Shown here piece after piece: positions 36,563-45,353 of a stretch of DNA of 64,000 nt. This DNA is from Ruminococcus sp. (GTDB lineage: Bacteria > Bacillota > Clostridia > Lachnospirales > Lachnospiraceae). Every line of letters begins with the position of its first letter. Positions within the stretch are counted from its first letter, which is position 1. The DNA lies in the NCBI GenBank assembly GCA_013911065.1, contig JACERV010000001.1:124001-188000 (forward strand), read 5' to 3'. The notes under the pieces were generated by a model that worked only from the letters and a program-made list of their open reading frames with translations, did not search any database and had not been told where the DNA came from. Made by a program: the position numbers and the translations under genes.

Positions 36563-37087
36563 TTACTTGAACGATTTATGTTCAGGCGGTATGGCATATT
36601 CCATGATGTAATCATCCATCACATATCCGTTCCCAATATCTGCAACCTGTGTATCCACAGTTTTAAAACCAAGATGACAGTACACGGCAAGACTGCCATG
36701 GTTCTCTTTATTGCAGGTCAGCCAGATAGAAACAAGACCCCGCTCTTTACAGAGCTTTGTTAAGAAATCAAAGGCCTTTGATGCCAGATGACGCCCCCGG
36801 AATTCTTTTTTTATGTAAAGTTTGCTCAGGAAGAGTTTTTCGTTTTCAGGGTGAACACCGCAATACCCGCAGAAATTTCCGCTGTCAAAAATCTGATAGT
36901 ATTCATAACCGTCTTTTAACTGTAATTTCAATGCAGGTACGGACTGAAATTTGTCTATCATATAATTTACCTGGCTGGTTCCAATGATGGGGGTAAAATG
37001 CTCGTGCCAGATAGCTTCTGCCAAATGGGCAACCTCATTTATTTGCTGCTCGGTTTCTACTCTAACTGTGTGAAATATATCAGTCAT
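36563..37087 (-). CDS. GNAT family N-acetyltransferase
   Basis: 174 residues. Typical GNAT core: beta4 FLSKLYIKKEFRGRHLASKAFDF with the acyl-CoA loop (R/Q-x-x-G/A pattern RGRHLA near 115-120) and WLTCNKENHGSLAVYCHLGFK near 135-155. Substrate unknown. GGAAGAGG lies upstream of the ATG. The C-terminus is encoded through a long hairpin shared with the converging gene. Confidence 0.9.
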   Translation of the reverse strand: MTDIFHTVRVETEQQINEVAHLAEAIWHEHFTPIIGTSQVNYMIDKFQSVPALKLQLKDGYEYYQIFDSGNFCGYCGVHPENEKLFLSKLYIKKEFRGRHLASKAFDFLTKLCKERGLVSIWLTCNKENHGSLAVYCHLGFKTVDTQVADIGNGYVMDDYIMEYAIPPEHKSFK

Positions 37088-37261
37088 AATAATATGCCTC
37101 TTCCTTTGTTATTATTTTTCAGTTCCTGCCGGAACTCTTTACAGATAAAGGTATTATACCTCTGTCCGGCAAAATCATCAAGATTGAACTATGCATGTTC
37201 AACTGGATGTGGTACAATATCTGACATACTTGGGTTGATTCTCATCGCGGAGGTTATGGAC

Positions 37262-37753
37262 ATGATTTCACTGCATCTCACCAGTGTCAAAGACTATATG
37301 GCACATTTATTATTATCAGAAACATTTGATAACTTTCTCTTCATCGAAGGTCAGATTGTCACTTTCAACACTTTTACCATAGACGGTTTTATACAGAAAG
37401 CATTTTTTTCGGAAGAGGAAAGCATTCCGGAATATTCTTCCTGGAAAAATCTTAGAGACTATTGCCTGTCACTGATTAAAGGAAGAAAAACACCTTTAAG
37501 CTTCAAGTTCGTGTTTAGTCTGGCTCCTGCAAATATAGAACGCCTTATCGAGCAGAATCATCTGGATTTTCAGGCAGACCAGGTACAGGGATTGTATTTG
37601 AACATGCGGTACGACGGCAGTAAGCTCCAGTGTGTGACCGGAACTTCACTAAAAACCTTCACCATGGATAAATCTTTGGAACAGGCGTGGGATAAGATGG
37701 TGCAGAAATTCTTTACACAGAAAGAAATTGCCTATGAAATGGAAATGTCTTAA
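37262..37753 (+). CDS. DUF5721 family protein
   Basis: 163 residues from ATG 37262; GCGGAGG at 37247-37253 gives an 8-base spacing to this ATG but only 2 to the one at 37256. Matches the clostridial DUF5721 family: MISLHLTSVKDYMAHLLLSE at the start, FIEGQIVTFNTFTIDG and a C-terminal FTMDKSLEQAWDKMVQKF. No catalytic motif is evident and the role is unknown. Stands alone between a divergent GNAT gene and a terminator. Confidence 0.8.
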   Translation: MISLHLTSVKDYMAHLLLSETFDNFLFIEGQIVTFNTFTIDGFIQKAFFSEEESIPEYSSWKNLRDYCLSLIKGRKTPLSFKFVFSLAPANIERLIEQNHLDFQADQVQGLYLNMRYDGSKLQCVTGTSLKTFTMDKSLEQAWDKMVQKFFTQKEIAYEMEMS

Positions 37754-37762
37754 ATGAATAAC

Positions 37763-37808
37763 CTGGCCCTCTCACAAGAAATACTTTTGTGAGAGGGCCA
37801 GACTTCTT
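37763..37808. terminator. Strong bidirectional terminator
   Basis: CTGGCCCTCTCACAA (37763-37777) pairs perfectly with TTGTGAGAGGGCCAG (37787-37801). It lies between the converging DUF5721 and htpG genes, with T-rich sequence on the plus side. Confidence 0.9.
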
Positions 37809-37821
37809 TATTTTATAATTT

Positions 37822-39864
37822 TTATTTTGTCAGAAGCATCATGATTTCATTGCTTCTCTGTACAAATGCTGTCATCTCTGCCGGACTTAACGGTTTATGT
37901 GCCAGCATTGCCAGGTCGAACAACTGTCTGCAGATAACCGGTACGCTTTTGCTTCGCTTATGTTCTACGATAAACTGCACCAGTGGATGGTTGGAATTCA
38001 GGATTAATGTAGCCTGGCTTCCGAACATACTTGCATCCATTCCCCCCATTCCATACATTTTCATCATTTCTTCCATACGTCTGGACTGCTCTGGGAGAAC
38101 CGCCATGGAGGCAACGTTATCATCCTTTAATTTTTCAACTTTCACATCCAGTTTATCATTATTTAATTCCTTGCGGAAAATATCAATGAGACTGTCCGCA
38201 GTCTTTTTGAAATCTTCCTTTTCTTCCTCTGATACTTCATCTTTCAGGGAATCATGAACCTCTGCATCAATTCTTTGGAACCTTACCTTTGGATTACGCT
38301 GCTCCAGATAAGTAATAAAAGAGGTATCAATATTGTGGGTCAGCAGGATTGCATCCTGTCCCTGCTCTTTGAACATATTGATGTATTGGCTTTGCTGCTG
38401 TTCATTGGTTACATAGTAGATATTTGTTTTAATTTCTTCTACTTCATTTTCTGCATTGTTTTCAGCAGTATCCTCCGGTTTTTCCTCTTTTGGTGTTACT
38501 ACTGAACCACCGTTTTTCTCAATACATTCTTCCAATGTCAGGTATTTGTGGTCTAAGTTTTTGAAAAGGATGGAGCCTTTGACTTTCTCACCAAACTTTT
38601 CGTCTTTCAGACAGCCAAACTTAATGAATGGACTGATGTCATCCCAATACTTCTCATAGTTTTCTTTATCTGTCTTAAACATCCCATTCAGTTTATCTGC
38701 AACCTTTTTAGAAATGTAGTCTGCAACCTTATTTACAAAACCGTCATTTTGCAGTGCACTTCTGGACACATTCAGCGGCAGGTCGGGGCAGTCAATGATT
38801 CCCTTTAATACCATCAAAAACTCAGGGATTACCTCTTTGATATTATCTGCGATGAAAACCTGATTGTTATACAGTTTGATTGTTCCATCGATGGAATCAT
38901 ATTCCGTATTAATTTTAGGGAAGTACAAAATCCCCTTGAGGTTGAACGGATAGTCCATATTCAGGTGAATCCAGAACAATGGTTCCTTATAATCCATAAA
39001 TACCCTGCGGTAGAAATCTAAATATTCTTCCTTGGTACATTCGCTTGGATTCTTTGCCCAAAGGGGATGAATATCACTGATGGAAACCGGACGTTTTACA
39101 ATCTTTACTTTCTTCTTTGGTTCTTCCGGCTCACCGTCTTCTCCTTCTTTTGGCTCTTCTGTAATATGTTCCACTACTTCATCCGTATCCAGAACCTCTT
39201 CTTCATCAATTGTCTCATAAACAGGCTCTGCATTTGCCTTGGAAAGGAAAATCTCAACAGGCATGAAAGAGCAGTACTTCTCCAGCACTTCTTTTGCTCT
39301 GTACTCATTCGCAAACTCAAGGCTGTTTTCATTCAGATACAATGTGATTTCGGTACCAACTTCTGTCCTGTTCCCGTCCTGCATTTCATATTCGGTACCG
39401 CCTTCGCTTACCCAATGCACAGGGACAGCCCCTTCCTGACAAGACAAGGAATCTATGTGTACCTCGTCTGCAACCATAAATGCAGAATAGAAGCCAAGCC
39501 CGAAATGTCCAATCATATCATCTTCACTTGTTTTGTCTTTATATTTCTCGAGGAACTGTGTAGCACCAGAAAATGCAATCTGTGTAATGTATTCCTCTAC
39601 TTCCTCCGCCGTCATTCCGACACCATTATCAATAAACTTCAGAGTCTTTTCTTCCGGATTTATAATCACTTGGATTTTCGCTTTGTAACCATCCGGTAAA
39701 TCATATTCCCCCATCATATCCAGCTTTTTCAGCTTTGTAATTGCATCACACCCATTGGATACAAGCTCACGGAAAAAGATATCGTGGTCAGAATATACCC
39801 ATTTCTTAATAATTGGAAATATATTCTCGCTGTCAATGGATAAATTACCTCTTTTTGTTCCCAT
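37822..39864 (-). CDS. htpG: Molecular chaperone HtpG (Hsp90)
   Basis: 680 residues from the ATG preceded by AAGGAGTG. GHKL ATPase domain with ELVSNGCDA (usual ELISNASDA), DNGVGMTAEE and GHFGLGFYSAFMVAD; middle domain and C-terminal dimerisation domain are complete. The middle contains a low-complexity acidic/Pro-rich insertion (about 215-255) and another Glu-rich one near 470. It folds client proteins under stress. A perfect CIRCE element lies upstream, indicating HrcA control. Confidence 0.96.
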   Translation of the reverse strand: MGTKRGNLSIDSENIFPIIKKWVYSDHDIFFRELVSNGCDAITKLKKLDMMGEYDLPDGYKAKIQVIINPEEKTLKFIDNGVGMTAEEVEEYITQIAFSGATQFLEKYKDKTSEDDMIGHFGLGFYSAFMVADEVHIDSLSCQEGAVPVHWVSEGGTEYEMQDGNRTEVGTEITLYLNENSLEFANEYRAKEVLEKYCSFMPVEIFLSKANAEPVYETIDEEEVLDTDEVVEHITEEPKEGEDGEPEEPKKKVKIVKRPVSISDIHPLWAKNPSECTKEEYLDFYRRVFMDYKEPLFWIHLNMDYPFNLKGILYFPKINTEYDSIDGTIKLYNNQVFIADNIKEVIPEFLMVLKGIIDCPDLPLNVSRSALQNDGFVNKVADYISKKVADKLNGMFKTDKENYEKYWDDISPFIKFGCLKDEKFGEKVKGSILFKNLDHKYLTLEECIEKNGGSVVTPKEEKPEDTAENNAENEVEEIKTNIYYVTNEQQQSQYINMFKEQGQDAILLTHNIDTSFITYLEQRNPKVRFQRIDAEVHDSLKDEVSEEEKEDFKKTADSLIDIFRKELNNDKLDVKVEKLKDDNVASMAVLPEQSRRMEEMMKMYGMGGMDASMFGSQATLILNSNHPLVQFIVEHKRSKSVPVICRQLFDLAMLAHKPLSPAEMTAFVQRSNEIMMLLTK

Positions 39865-39925
39865 GTATAACACTCCTTTTCATTAATAATACCTGTCACG
39901 GTGGACATTTTACCGTCTAAAAATT

Positions 39926-39954
39926 ATTCTAATATACTGCTAATGAAAAGTCAA
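39926..39954 (-). promoter_or_regulatory. htpG promoter
   Basis: On the minus strand TTGACT (39949-39954), 17-base spacer and TAGAAT (39926-39931). It is a good sigma-A promoter about 60 bases upstream of the htpG start codon. Confidence 0.8.
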
Positions 39955-39962
39955 CCTAAAAG

Positions 39963-39989
39963 TTAGCACTCTTTTAACACGAGTGCTAA
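39963..39989 (-). promoter_or_regulatory. CIRCE element (HrcA operator)
   Basis: TTAGCACTC, nine bases, GAGTGCTAA: an exact match to the CIRCE consensus, 8 bases upstream of the htpG -35 box. HrcA would repress htpG from here until heat or misfolded protein occupies GroE. The rest of the htpG-importer gap (39990-40175) is AT-rich and shows nothing else clear. Confidence 0.93.
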
Positions 39990-40157
39990 TAAAAGTATGA
40001 AAAAAATAAAATATTTATAAACAACTGTATTTGGGAAAGTAATTTTGTTTGAGTTTTTAAGAATACCCAGACAAAAATGCATATAAGGAGAACCTCACTT
40101 CCCGTAATTGTTAGAAATGCACAATTGAAGATGTCCATTTTCAGCAATTATGTAATG

Positions 40158-40190
40158 TTGCAAAAAGTTAGATAATGTTATAATATAACA
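40158..40190 (+). promoter_or_regulatory. Importer operon promoter with candidate operator
   Basis: TTGCAA (40158-40163) and TATAAT (40179-40184) with a short 15-base spacer. A perfect palindrome TGTTATAATATAACA (40176-40190) covers the -10 box. Control by the DeoR protein of the same operon is an inference. Confidence 0.55.
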
Positions 40191-40232
40191 CATATAAAGT
40201 AACAAAAACTAAAATTTAAAAGGAGAGATAAC

Positions 40233-41246
40233 ATGAAAAAGAGAAACAAATGGTTCGCACTTGCAATTAGTATGTCATTAGTATTTTCTACAGCTGCATT
40301 AGCCGGCTGCGGGGCAAAAGAGGAAAAACAAGAGACGGCACCAAAGCAGGAAGATTCAGCCGGCACTGAGAAAGAAGGAAGCGGTAAGAAATTTGCGTAC
40401 TGCACATCAACGCTGAATAACCCATTTATGACAACGATTGGAGATGCATTGAAAGAAGCGTGTGAAGCAAATGGTGATGAACTGGTAATTTATGATCCTC
40501 AATATGACCAGGCGAAGCAGATTTCACAAATTGAAGATGCTATTACACAGGGCGTAGATGGAATTTTCCTGCTGCCTGTGGATTCCGATGGTGTAAAGAA
40601 TGTACTGCAGACTGCGAAAGACAAAGATATCCCGGTAATTGCTCTTGATAATCCGGTAACAGATGTAGATTTAGTTGCAGCAAATGTGGCATCTGATAAT
40701 TTTAATGCAGGCCATATTGTAGGTGAGGCAATGATAAAAGATTTCCCGGATGGCGCAAAGATAGCAGTCATTGATTCCCCTACTATGGTAGCTTGCGTAG
40801 ACAGGTTCGACGGCTTTAAAGCAGCACTTGAAGAAGCCGGCATGACCGACAAATTTGAGATATGTGCCCAGCAGGACGCTCAGGCATCTTTGGAAAAGGC
40901 AATGCCGATAGCTGATAATATGATTCAGGCAAATCCGGACATTGAAGCGTTTTACGGAATTAATGATCCTACTGCCCTTGGAATTATTGCAGCTTTACAG
41001 GCGGCGGATAAATTAGAGGGTATTAAAATTTATGGGGTTGATGGTTCACCGGACGGAAAATCAGCGATTGAAAATGGAACATTACAAGTAACTGCAGCAC
41101 AGTCACCGGTCGGTATTGCTCAGACTTCATATGATAATATGCTCAAGGTTTTGGACGGAGGAACCATTGAGAAGGATATTAAAGTTGAGACATTTAAAAT
41201 TGATAAAGATAATGTTAGTGAATATGGAGTGGATGGATGGCAGTAA
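40233..41246 (+). CDS. Sugar ABC transporter substrate-binding lipoprotein (RbsB family)
   Basis: 337 residues. Signal peptide with lipobox LAGC (cysteine near 26), so a lipoprotein on the outer face of the membrane, followed by a Lys/Glu/Pro-rich tether. Periplasmic-binding fold type I (Peripla_BP_4) from about 48: TSTLNNPFMTTIGDALKEA, DGIFLLPVDSDGVK, IPVIALDNPV, FYGINDPTALGIIAAL and YGVDGSPDGKSAIENG. Ribose-, galactose- or allose-type substrates are typical of the group. AAGGAGAG precedes the ATG. First gene of an uptake and catabolism operon. Confidence 0.93.
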   Translation: MKKRNKWFALAISMSLVFSTAALAGCGAKEEKQETAPKQEDSAGTEKEGSGKKFAYCTSTLNNPFMTTIGDALKEACEANGDELVIYDPQYDQAKQISQIEDAITQGVDGIFLLPVDSDGVKNVLQTAKDKDIPVIALDNPVTDVDLVAANVASDNFNAGHIVGEAMIKDFPDGAKIAVIDSPTMVACVDRFDGFKAALEEAGMTDKFEICAQQDAQASLEKAMPIADNMIQANPDIEAFYGINDPTALGIIAALQAADKLEGIKIYGVDGSPDGKSAIENGTLQVTAAQSPVGIAQTSYDNMLKVLDGGTIEKDIKVETFKIDKDNVSEYGVDGWQ

Positions 41247-41288
41247 ATTAATATATTTCTAATTCTACATAACAAGTGAAATGTTGAG

Positions 41289-41315
41289 TGGAGGGCAGCC
41301 CCCTCCATTCTTTTT
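41289..41315 (+). terminator. Attenuator-like hairpin between binding protein and ATPase genes
   Basis: TGGAGGG (41289-41295) pairs with CCCTCCA (41301-41307) and is followed by TTCTTTTT. It can lower transcription of downstream genes so that more binding protein than transporter is made. Confidence 0.65.
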
Positions 41316-41336
41316 CAAAAGGAAGCGAGGAAAAAC

Positions 41337-42827
41337 GTGCGTAATTATGTTTTAGAAATGAAAGGTATAGAGAAAAAATTTGCAAACGTATATGCACTGG
41401 AAGGGGTTCATCTGCAGCTGGAAAAGGGAGAGGTGCATGCGCTTCTCGGAGAAAATGGAGCAGGTAAGTCCACATTAATTAAGGTATTAGGCGGGATATA
41501 TAAGGCAGATGCAGGGCAGATTATGATAGATGGAAAAGAGGTTACGATTCAGTCTGTCAAAGATGCACAGGCTTATGGAATCAATATTGTACATCAGGAA
41601 ATTGTACTTGTTCCCCATATTAGTGTTGCGGAAAACATTTTTCTCGGAAGAGAGCCTGTGACCAAAGCGGGACTTAAGGATAAGCGGAAGATGTTTAGGG
41701 AAGCCGGAGAACTGGTAAAACAATTAGGCCTGGATATTGATGTAAAAAGAGATGTCTATCATCTTACCATTGCACAGCAGCAGTTAGTGGAAATTGTTAA
41801 GGCGGTATCTTTTAACTCAAAAATTATTGTAATGGACGAACCAACATCCTCTCTTGCAGAACGGGAAGTGGAGTATTTATTTGAGGTCATCAACAAATTA
41901 AAACAACAGGGAGTAAGTATCATTTATATTTCTCACAAGCTAAATGAGTTGTTTACGATTACAGACCGGATTACCGTTTTGAGAGATGGGAAATATGTAG
42001 ATACGAAAGAAACGAAATCTACCACAATAGATGAGCTGATTAAAATGATGGTGGGCCGGAATCTTACAGAATATTATTCCAGAGGTGAACATTCTATTGG
42101 CGGGGTTGCTTTTGAGGTAAAAGAACTGGCACAAAAAGGAGTGTTTGACAATGTATCCTTTCATATTAAGAGGGGAGAAATTGTAGGATTTGCAGGACTG
42201 GTGGGAGCCGGAAGAAGTGAAATTATGCAGGCTATATTCGGAGTATCGTCAATTGATTCCGGCGAGATATTTATTGACGGGAAAAAGGTAAAGTTTAAAA
42301 ATGTCCAGGATGCCATTATGCACGGAATAGCCTTGATACCGGAAGATAGAAAGAAGCAGGGCCTTGTTCTGAAAAATACAGTTGGATACAATATCACCTT
42401 GACGGTACAGGACCAGTATAAGAAATTTGTTCATATTAACCGGAAAAAACGGGATGGAATTATTGACAGATACATTAAAGCTTTTTCCATAAAGACACCG
42501 TCACCGGAGCAGCTGGTAAATAACCTGTCAGGCGGGAATCAGCAGAAAATCGTGTTGTCTAAATGGCTGGCCACAAATCCAAAAGTGCTAATTCTGGATG
42601 AGCCGACAAGAGGCGTTGATGTCGGAGCAAAATCAGAGATTTATACAATTATTGACCAGTTGGCGCAGGATGGAATGGCAGTGATTTTAATTTCTTCGGA
42701 ATTACAGGAAATCATTAATATGTGTGACCGGATTTATGTAGTGTCTCAGGGGCAGGTTACCGGTGAACTGCAGCGGGAAGAGTTCGATCAGGAGAAAATT
42801 ATGTATCATGCAACAGGAGGAAAATAA
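41337..42827 (+). CDS. Sugar ABC transporter ATP-binding protein (RbsA/MglA type, two ATPase domains)
   Basis: 496 residues, the standard length of duplicated CUT2-type ATPases. First domain: Walker A LLGENGAGKSTL (near 35-46), LTIAQQQLVEIVK as signature, IIVMDEPTSSL. Second domain: a degenerate Walker A GLVGAGRSEI, NNLSGGNQQKIVLSKWLA and LILDEPTRGVDVGAK. GTG start with GCGAGG upstream. Four bases before the permease gene. Confidence 0.95.
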   Translation: MRNYVLEMKGIEKKFANVYALEGVHLQLEKGEVHALLGENGAGKSTLIKVLGGIYKADAGQIMIDGKEVTIQSVKDAQAYGINIVHQEIVLVPHISVAENIFLGREPVTKAGLKDKRKMFREAGELVKQLGLDIDVKRDVYHLTIAQQQLVEIVKAVSFNSKIIVMDEPTSSLAEREVEYLFEVINKLKQQGVSIIYISHKLNELFTITDRITVLRDGKYVDTKETKSTTIDELIKMMVGRNLTEYYSRGEHSIGGVAFEVKELAQKGVFDNVSFHIKRGEIVGFAGLVGAGRSEIMQAIFGVSSIDSGEIFIDGKKVKFKNVQDAIMHGIALIPEDRKKQGLVLKNTVGYNITLTVQDQYKKFVHINRKKRDGIIDRYIKAFSIKTPSPEQLVNNLSGGNQQKIVLSKWLATNPKVLILDEPTRGVDVGAKSEIYTIIDQLAQDGMAVILISSELQEIINMCDRIYVVSQGQVTGELQREEFDQEKIMYHATGGK

Positions 42828-42830
42828 GGA

Positions 42831-43817
42831 ATGTCTAAAGAAAATCGTGTTAAAATAGCTGAAAGAACAAATAATCCGGTTTTGAAATTTTTCAGTGAAA
42901 ATCTTGGTATTATAGCTGCATTGATTGTAATCTCTGTTATTGTAGCTATTATGTCCCCTGTTTTTTTAAGCGTGGATAATGCGTTAAGTGTAGGAAGGCA
43001 GATATCCACAAATGCTGTCTTAACGTTGGGTATGGCAATGGTGATTATTACAGGTGGTATTGACCTTTCAGTTGGTGCAGTTGTAGCCCTGACAGGTACT
43101 CTGTGCGTTGGTTTTATCAACCAGGGAATGCCGGTGCCTGTTTCAGTTATACTCTGTGTGGGGATTGGCGTGCTTGTTGGATTTCTGAATGGAGTGATTA
43201 TTGCAAAAACAGGGATGGCCCCATTTATCGTAACCATGTCGACTATGAATATTGGCCGGGGAATTGCATATTTGTACAGCGGCGGTCTTCCCCTGCGCTG
43301 TACCCGGGACGATTTTGCCGTACTGGGAACCGGATATTTGGGACCTGTCCCACTGCCCATTATATATCTGGCTGCTCTGATACTTATTGTATGGATGCTT
43401 TTATCAAGAGCAAAATTTGGTACATATGTATATGCTTTGGGCGGGAACCGTGAGGCAGCAAAGTTTTCCGGAATTCCAACGGTAAAAATTGAGATAATTG
43501 TGTATACCCTATCCGGGTTTCTGTCAGGATTTGCAGGGGTGGTTCTGGCCGCAAGGATGTTTTCAGGACAGCCATCTGTACAGCAGGGAGCAGAAATGGA
43601 TGCCATCGCAGCCTGCGTACTGGGAGGCGTATCTATGACCGGAGGAATGGGAAAAGTAGGCGGTACCATGATTGGCGCACTGATTATTGGAGTCATCAGC
43701 AATGGTTTGAATCTGCTGAATGTAAATTCCTTTGTATCTAATATTGTGAAGGGAATTATTGTGTTAATCGCAGTTTATATTGATATTATTAAAAAGAAAA
43801 AAATGTTGAAAGGATAG
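42831..43817 (+). CDS. Sugar ABC transporter permease (RbsC type)
   Basis: 328 residues with eight to ten hydrophobic segments. Family markers: MVIITGGIDLSVGAVVALTG, GLLNGVIIAKTGMAPFIVT-like VGFLNGVIIAKTGM, YALGGNREAAKFSGI (contact with the ATPase) and the end AACVLGGVSMTGGMGKVGGTMIGALI. GGAGG precedes the ATG. Forms the channel of the importer with the flanking gene products. Confidence 0.95.
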   Translation: MSKENRVKIAERTNNPVLKFFSENLGIIAALIVISVIVAIMSPVFLSVDNALSVGRQISTNAVLTLGMAMVIITGGIDLSVGAVVALTGTLCVGFINQGMPVPVSVILCVGIGVLVGFLNGVIIAKTGMAPFIVTMSTMNIGRGIAYLYSGGLPLRCTRDDFAVLGTGYLGPVPLPIIYLAALILIVWMLLSRAKFGTYVYALGGNREAAKFSGIPTVKIEIIVYTLSGFLSGFAGVVLAARMFSGQPSVQQGAEMDAIAACVLGGVSMTGGMGKVGGTMIGALIIGVISNGLNLLNVNSFVSNIVKGIIVLIAVYIDIIKKKKMLKG

Positions 43818-43826
43818 AGGACAACT

Positions 43827-45314
43827 ATGTCAGTTGCAGGATTGGATATTGGCACCAGCGAATGTAAAATTGTAGTTTACGATTTAGAAGGAAATGTGAA
43901 ATCGGCTTGCAGCCATGCTTATAAAGAAGAAGGGGCTGACGGTTATAGAGAAATAGACCCTGCAACGGTTCTTTCAGGGGTGAAAGCGTGTATAAAGAAT
44001 GTTTCCAAACAACTGGACGAGCCTATTGAGGCATTGGCTGTAGGTGCGCTGGGGGAGTCGGTTGTCTGCGTTGACAGGAATGGAAAGGTTCTTGGAAAAT
44101 CCATGGTGACCGGTGATAAGCGGGGGATTCCAGAAGTAGAAGAGATCCTGCAAAAAGTCAGCAGGGAAGAAATTATGGCAATAACAGGAATCCCTGCAAG
44201 TGAGATGTATTCATTACCTAAGCTTCTGTGGATGAACAAGCATACTGATACACTTAGGAAAGCCAGATATATTTTTACCTACGAGGATTATATCGGGTAC
44301 TATCTTACCGGAAACAGAAAAATCAGCTACTCATCGGCATCCCGTACAATGGCTCTTGATATTGAAAAGAAAGTATGGTCCTCCAAATTATTGGAGATAG
44401 CAGGGATATCAGAAAAACAGATGTCTCTTCCGGTCAGTGCAGGGACGGTTGTGGGAAGAGTACTTCCTGAGATTGCAGAGGAATTGGGGCTGTCTGCCGG
44501 GATGCAGGTTGTTGCAGGAGGGCATGACCAGGAATGTGCGGCACTGGGGGCAGGAGTGGTTACACCAGGAATCGGAGAGGACGGACATGGCACTTGCGAG
44601 GTACTGAATCTAATGCTGAATGAGCCTTTAAGAACTAGCTCTATGATGGAAACAGATCTGGCCTGTATACCGGGAATGATACCAGGGACCTATATGACAA
44701 ATCTGGAAATTACCACATGTGGAATACTAATGAATTGGAGCCGGGATTGCATCTTTGAAGGCATTTATAGAAGATGCAGGGAGAAAGGTGAGGATTTTTT
44801 TGCATATATGGACGGGAAAACTACAGGGCTGAAAACCGAGCTTTTGGTATTACCACAGTTCGGCTCGTCAGGCCATCCGGATATTAATTACGATATCAAA
44901 GGGATGGTATGGGGGTTGACTATTCACACAAAGCCAGAAGAAATATATCTGGCGGTGAAGGAATCTCTGGCCTTTCAAATGAAGATGGCTTATGAATATG
45001 CGGGTTTCTTAAATGTAGATGTGGAGCAGATTGCAATAACAGGCGGCGGGGCGGTTTCCGAACTTACTATGCAAATCCGCGCGGATGTATTTGGGGTGAA
45101 AACAGTTTCATTGAAAAATAAAGAGGCTGGAACGCTGGGATGTATGATTGCCGCTGCAGCGGCAATGGGGCATTATTCCAGTTTTGAAGAGGGAGTAAAA
45201 CGTGTGGTAAAGATTTTACAGACCTACTGCCCCAGAGAGGAATGGAAGGAATACTACCAGTCAAAATATGAAAGATATAAAAGGCTGTATGATAAAATGC
45301 ATGATTTTATATAG
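43827..45314 (+). CDS. FGGY-family carbohydrate kinase (first of two)
   Basis: 495 residues. FGGY N-terminal LDIGTSECKIVVYDLEG, catalytic Asp in VAGGHDQECAALGAG (near 233) and second domain GGGAVSELTMQIRADVFGVKT. It is distant from XylB, GlpK and AraB: instead of the usual substrate-binding tryptophan/asparagine region it has GALGESVVCVDRNGKVLG (near 73). The substrate is unknown. Ten bases after the permease; the next gene is a second, more typical kinase. Confidence 0.9.
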   Translation: MSVAGLDIGTSECKIVVYDLEGNVKSACSHAYKEEGADGYREIDPATVLSGVKACIKNVSKQLDEPIEALAVGALGESVVCVDRNGKVLGKSMVTGDKRGIPEVEEILQKVSREEIMAITGIPASEMYSLPKLLWMNKHTDTLRKARYIFTYEDYIGYYLTGNRKISYSSASRTMALDIEKKVWSSKLLEIAGISEKQMSLPVSAGTVVGRVLPEIAEELGLSAGMQVVAGGHDQECAALGAGVVTPGIGEDGHGTCEVLNLMLNEPLRTSSMMETDLACIPGMIPGTYMTNLEITTCGILMNWSRDCIFEGIYRRCREKGEDFFAYMDGKTTGLKTELLVLPQFGSSGHPDINYDIKGMVWGLTIHTKPEEIYLAVKESLAFQMKMAYEYAGFLNVDVEQIAITGGGAVSELTMQIRADVFGVKTVSLKNKEAGTLGCMIAAAAAMGHYSSFEEGVKRVVKILQTYCPREEWKEYYQSKYERYKRLYDKMHDFI

Positions 45315-45353
45315 GAGAAATGAAAATAAAACAGTTATATTTGGAGAGGTGCA

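Noticed and set aside
39067-39699. 210-codon plus-strand ORF opposite htpG
   Set aside because: Antisense shadow of a conserved coding region; no ribosome site and no recognisable protein.
42806-43702. 298-codon minus-strand ORF opposite the sugar permease
   Set aside because: Pro/Ile/Thr-rich sequence typical of the reverse complement of membrane protein genes.
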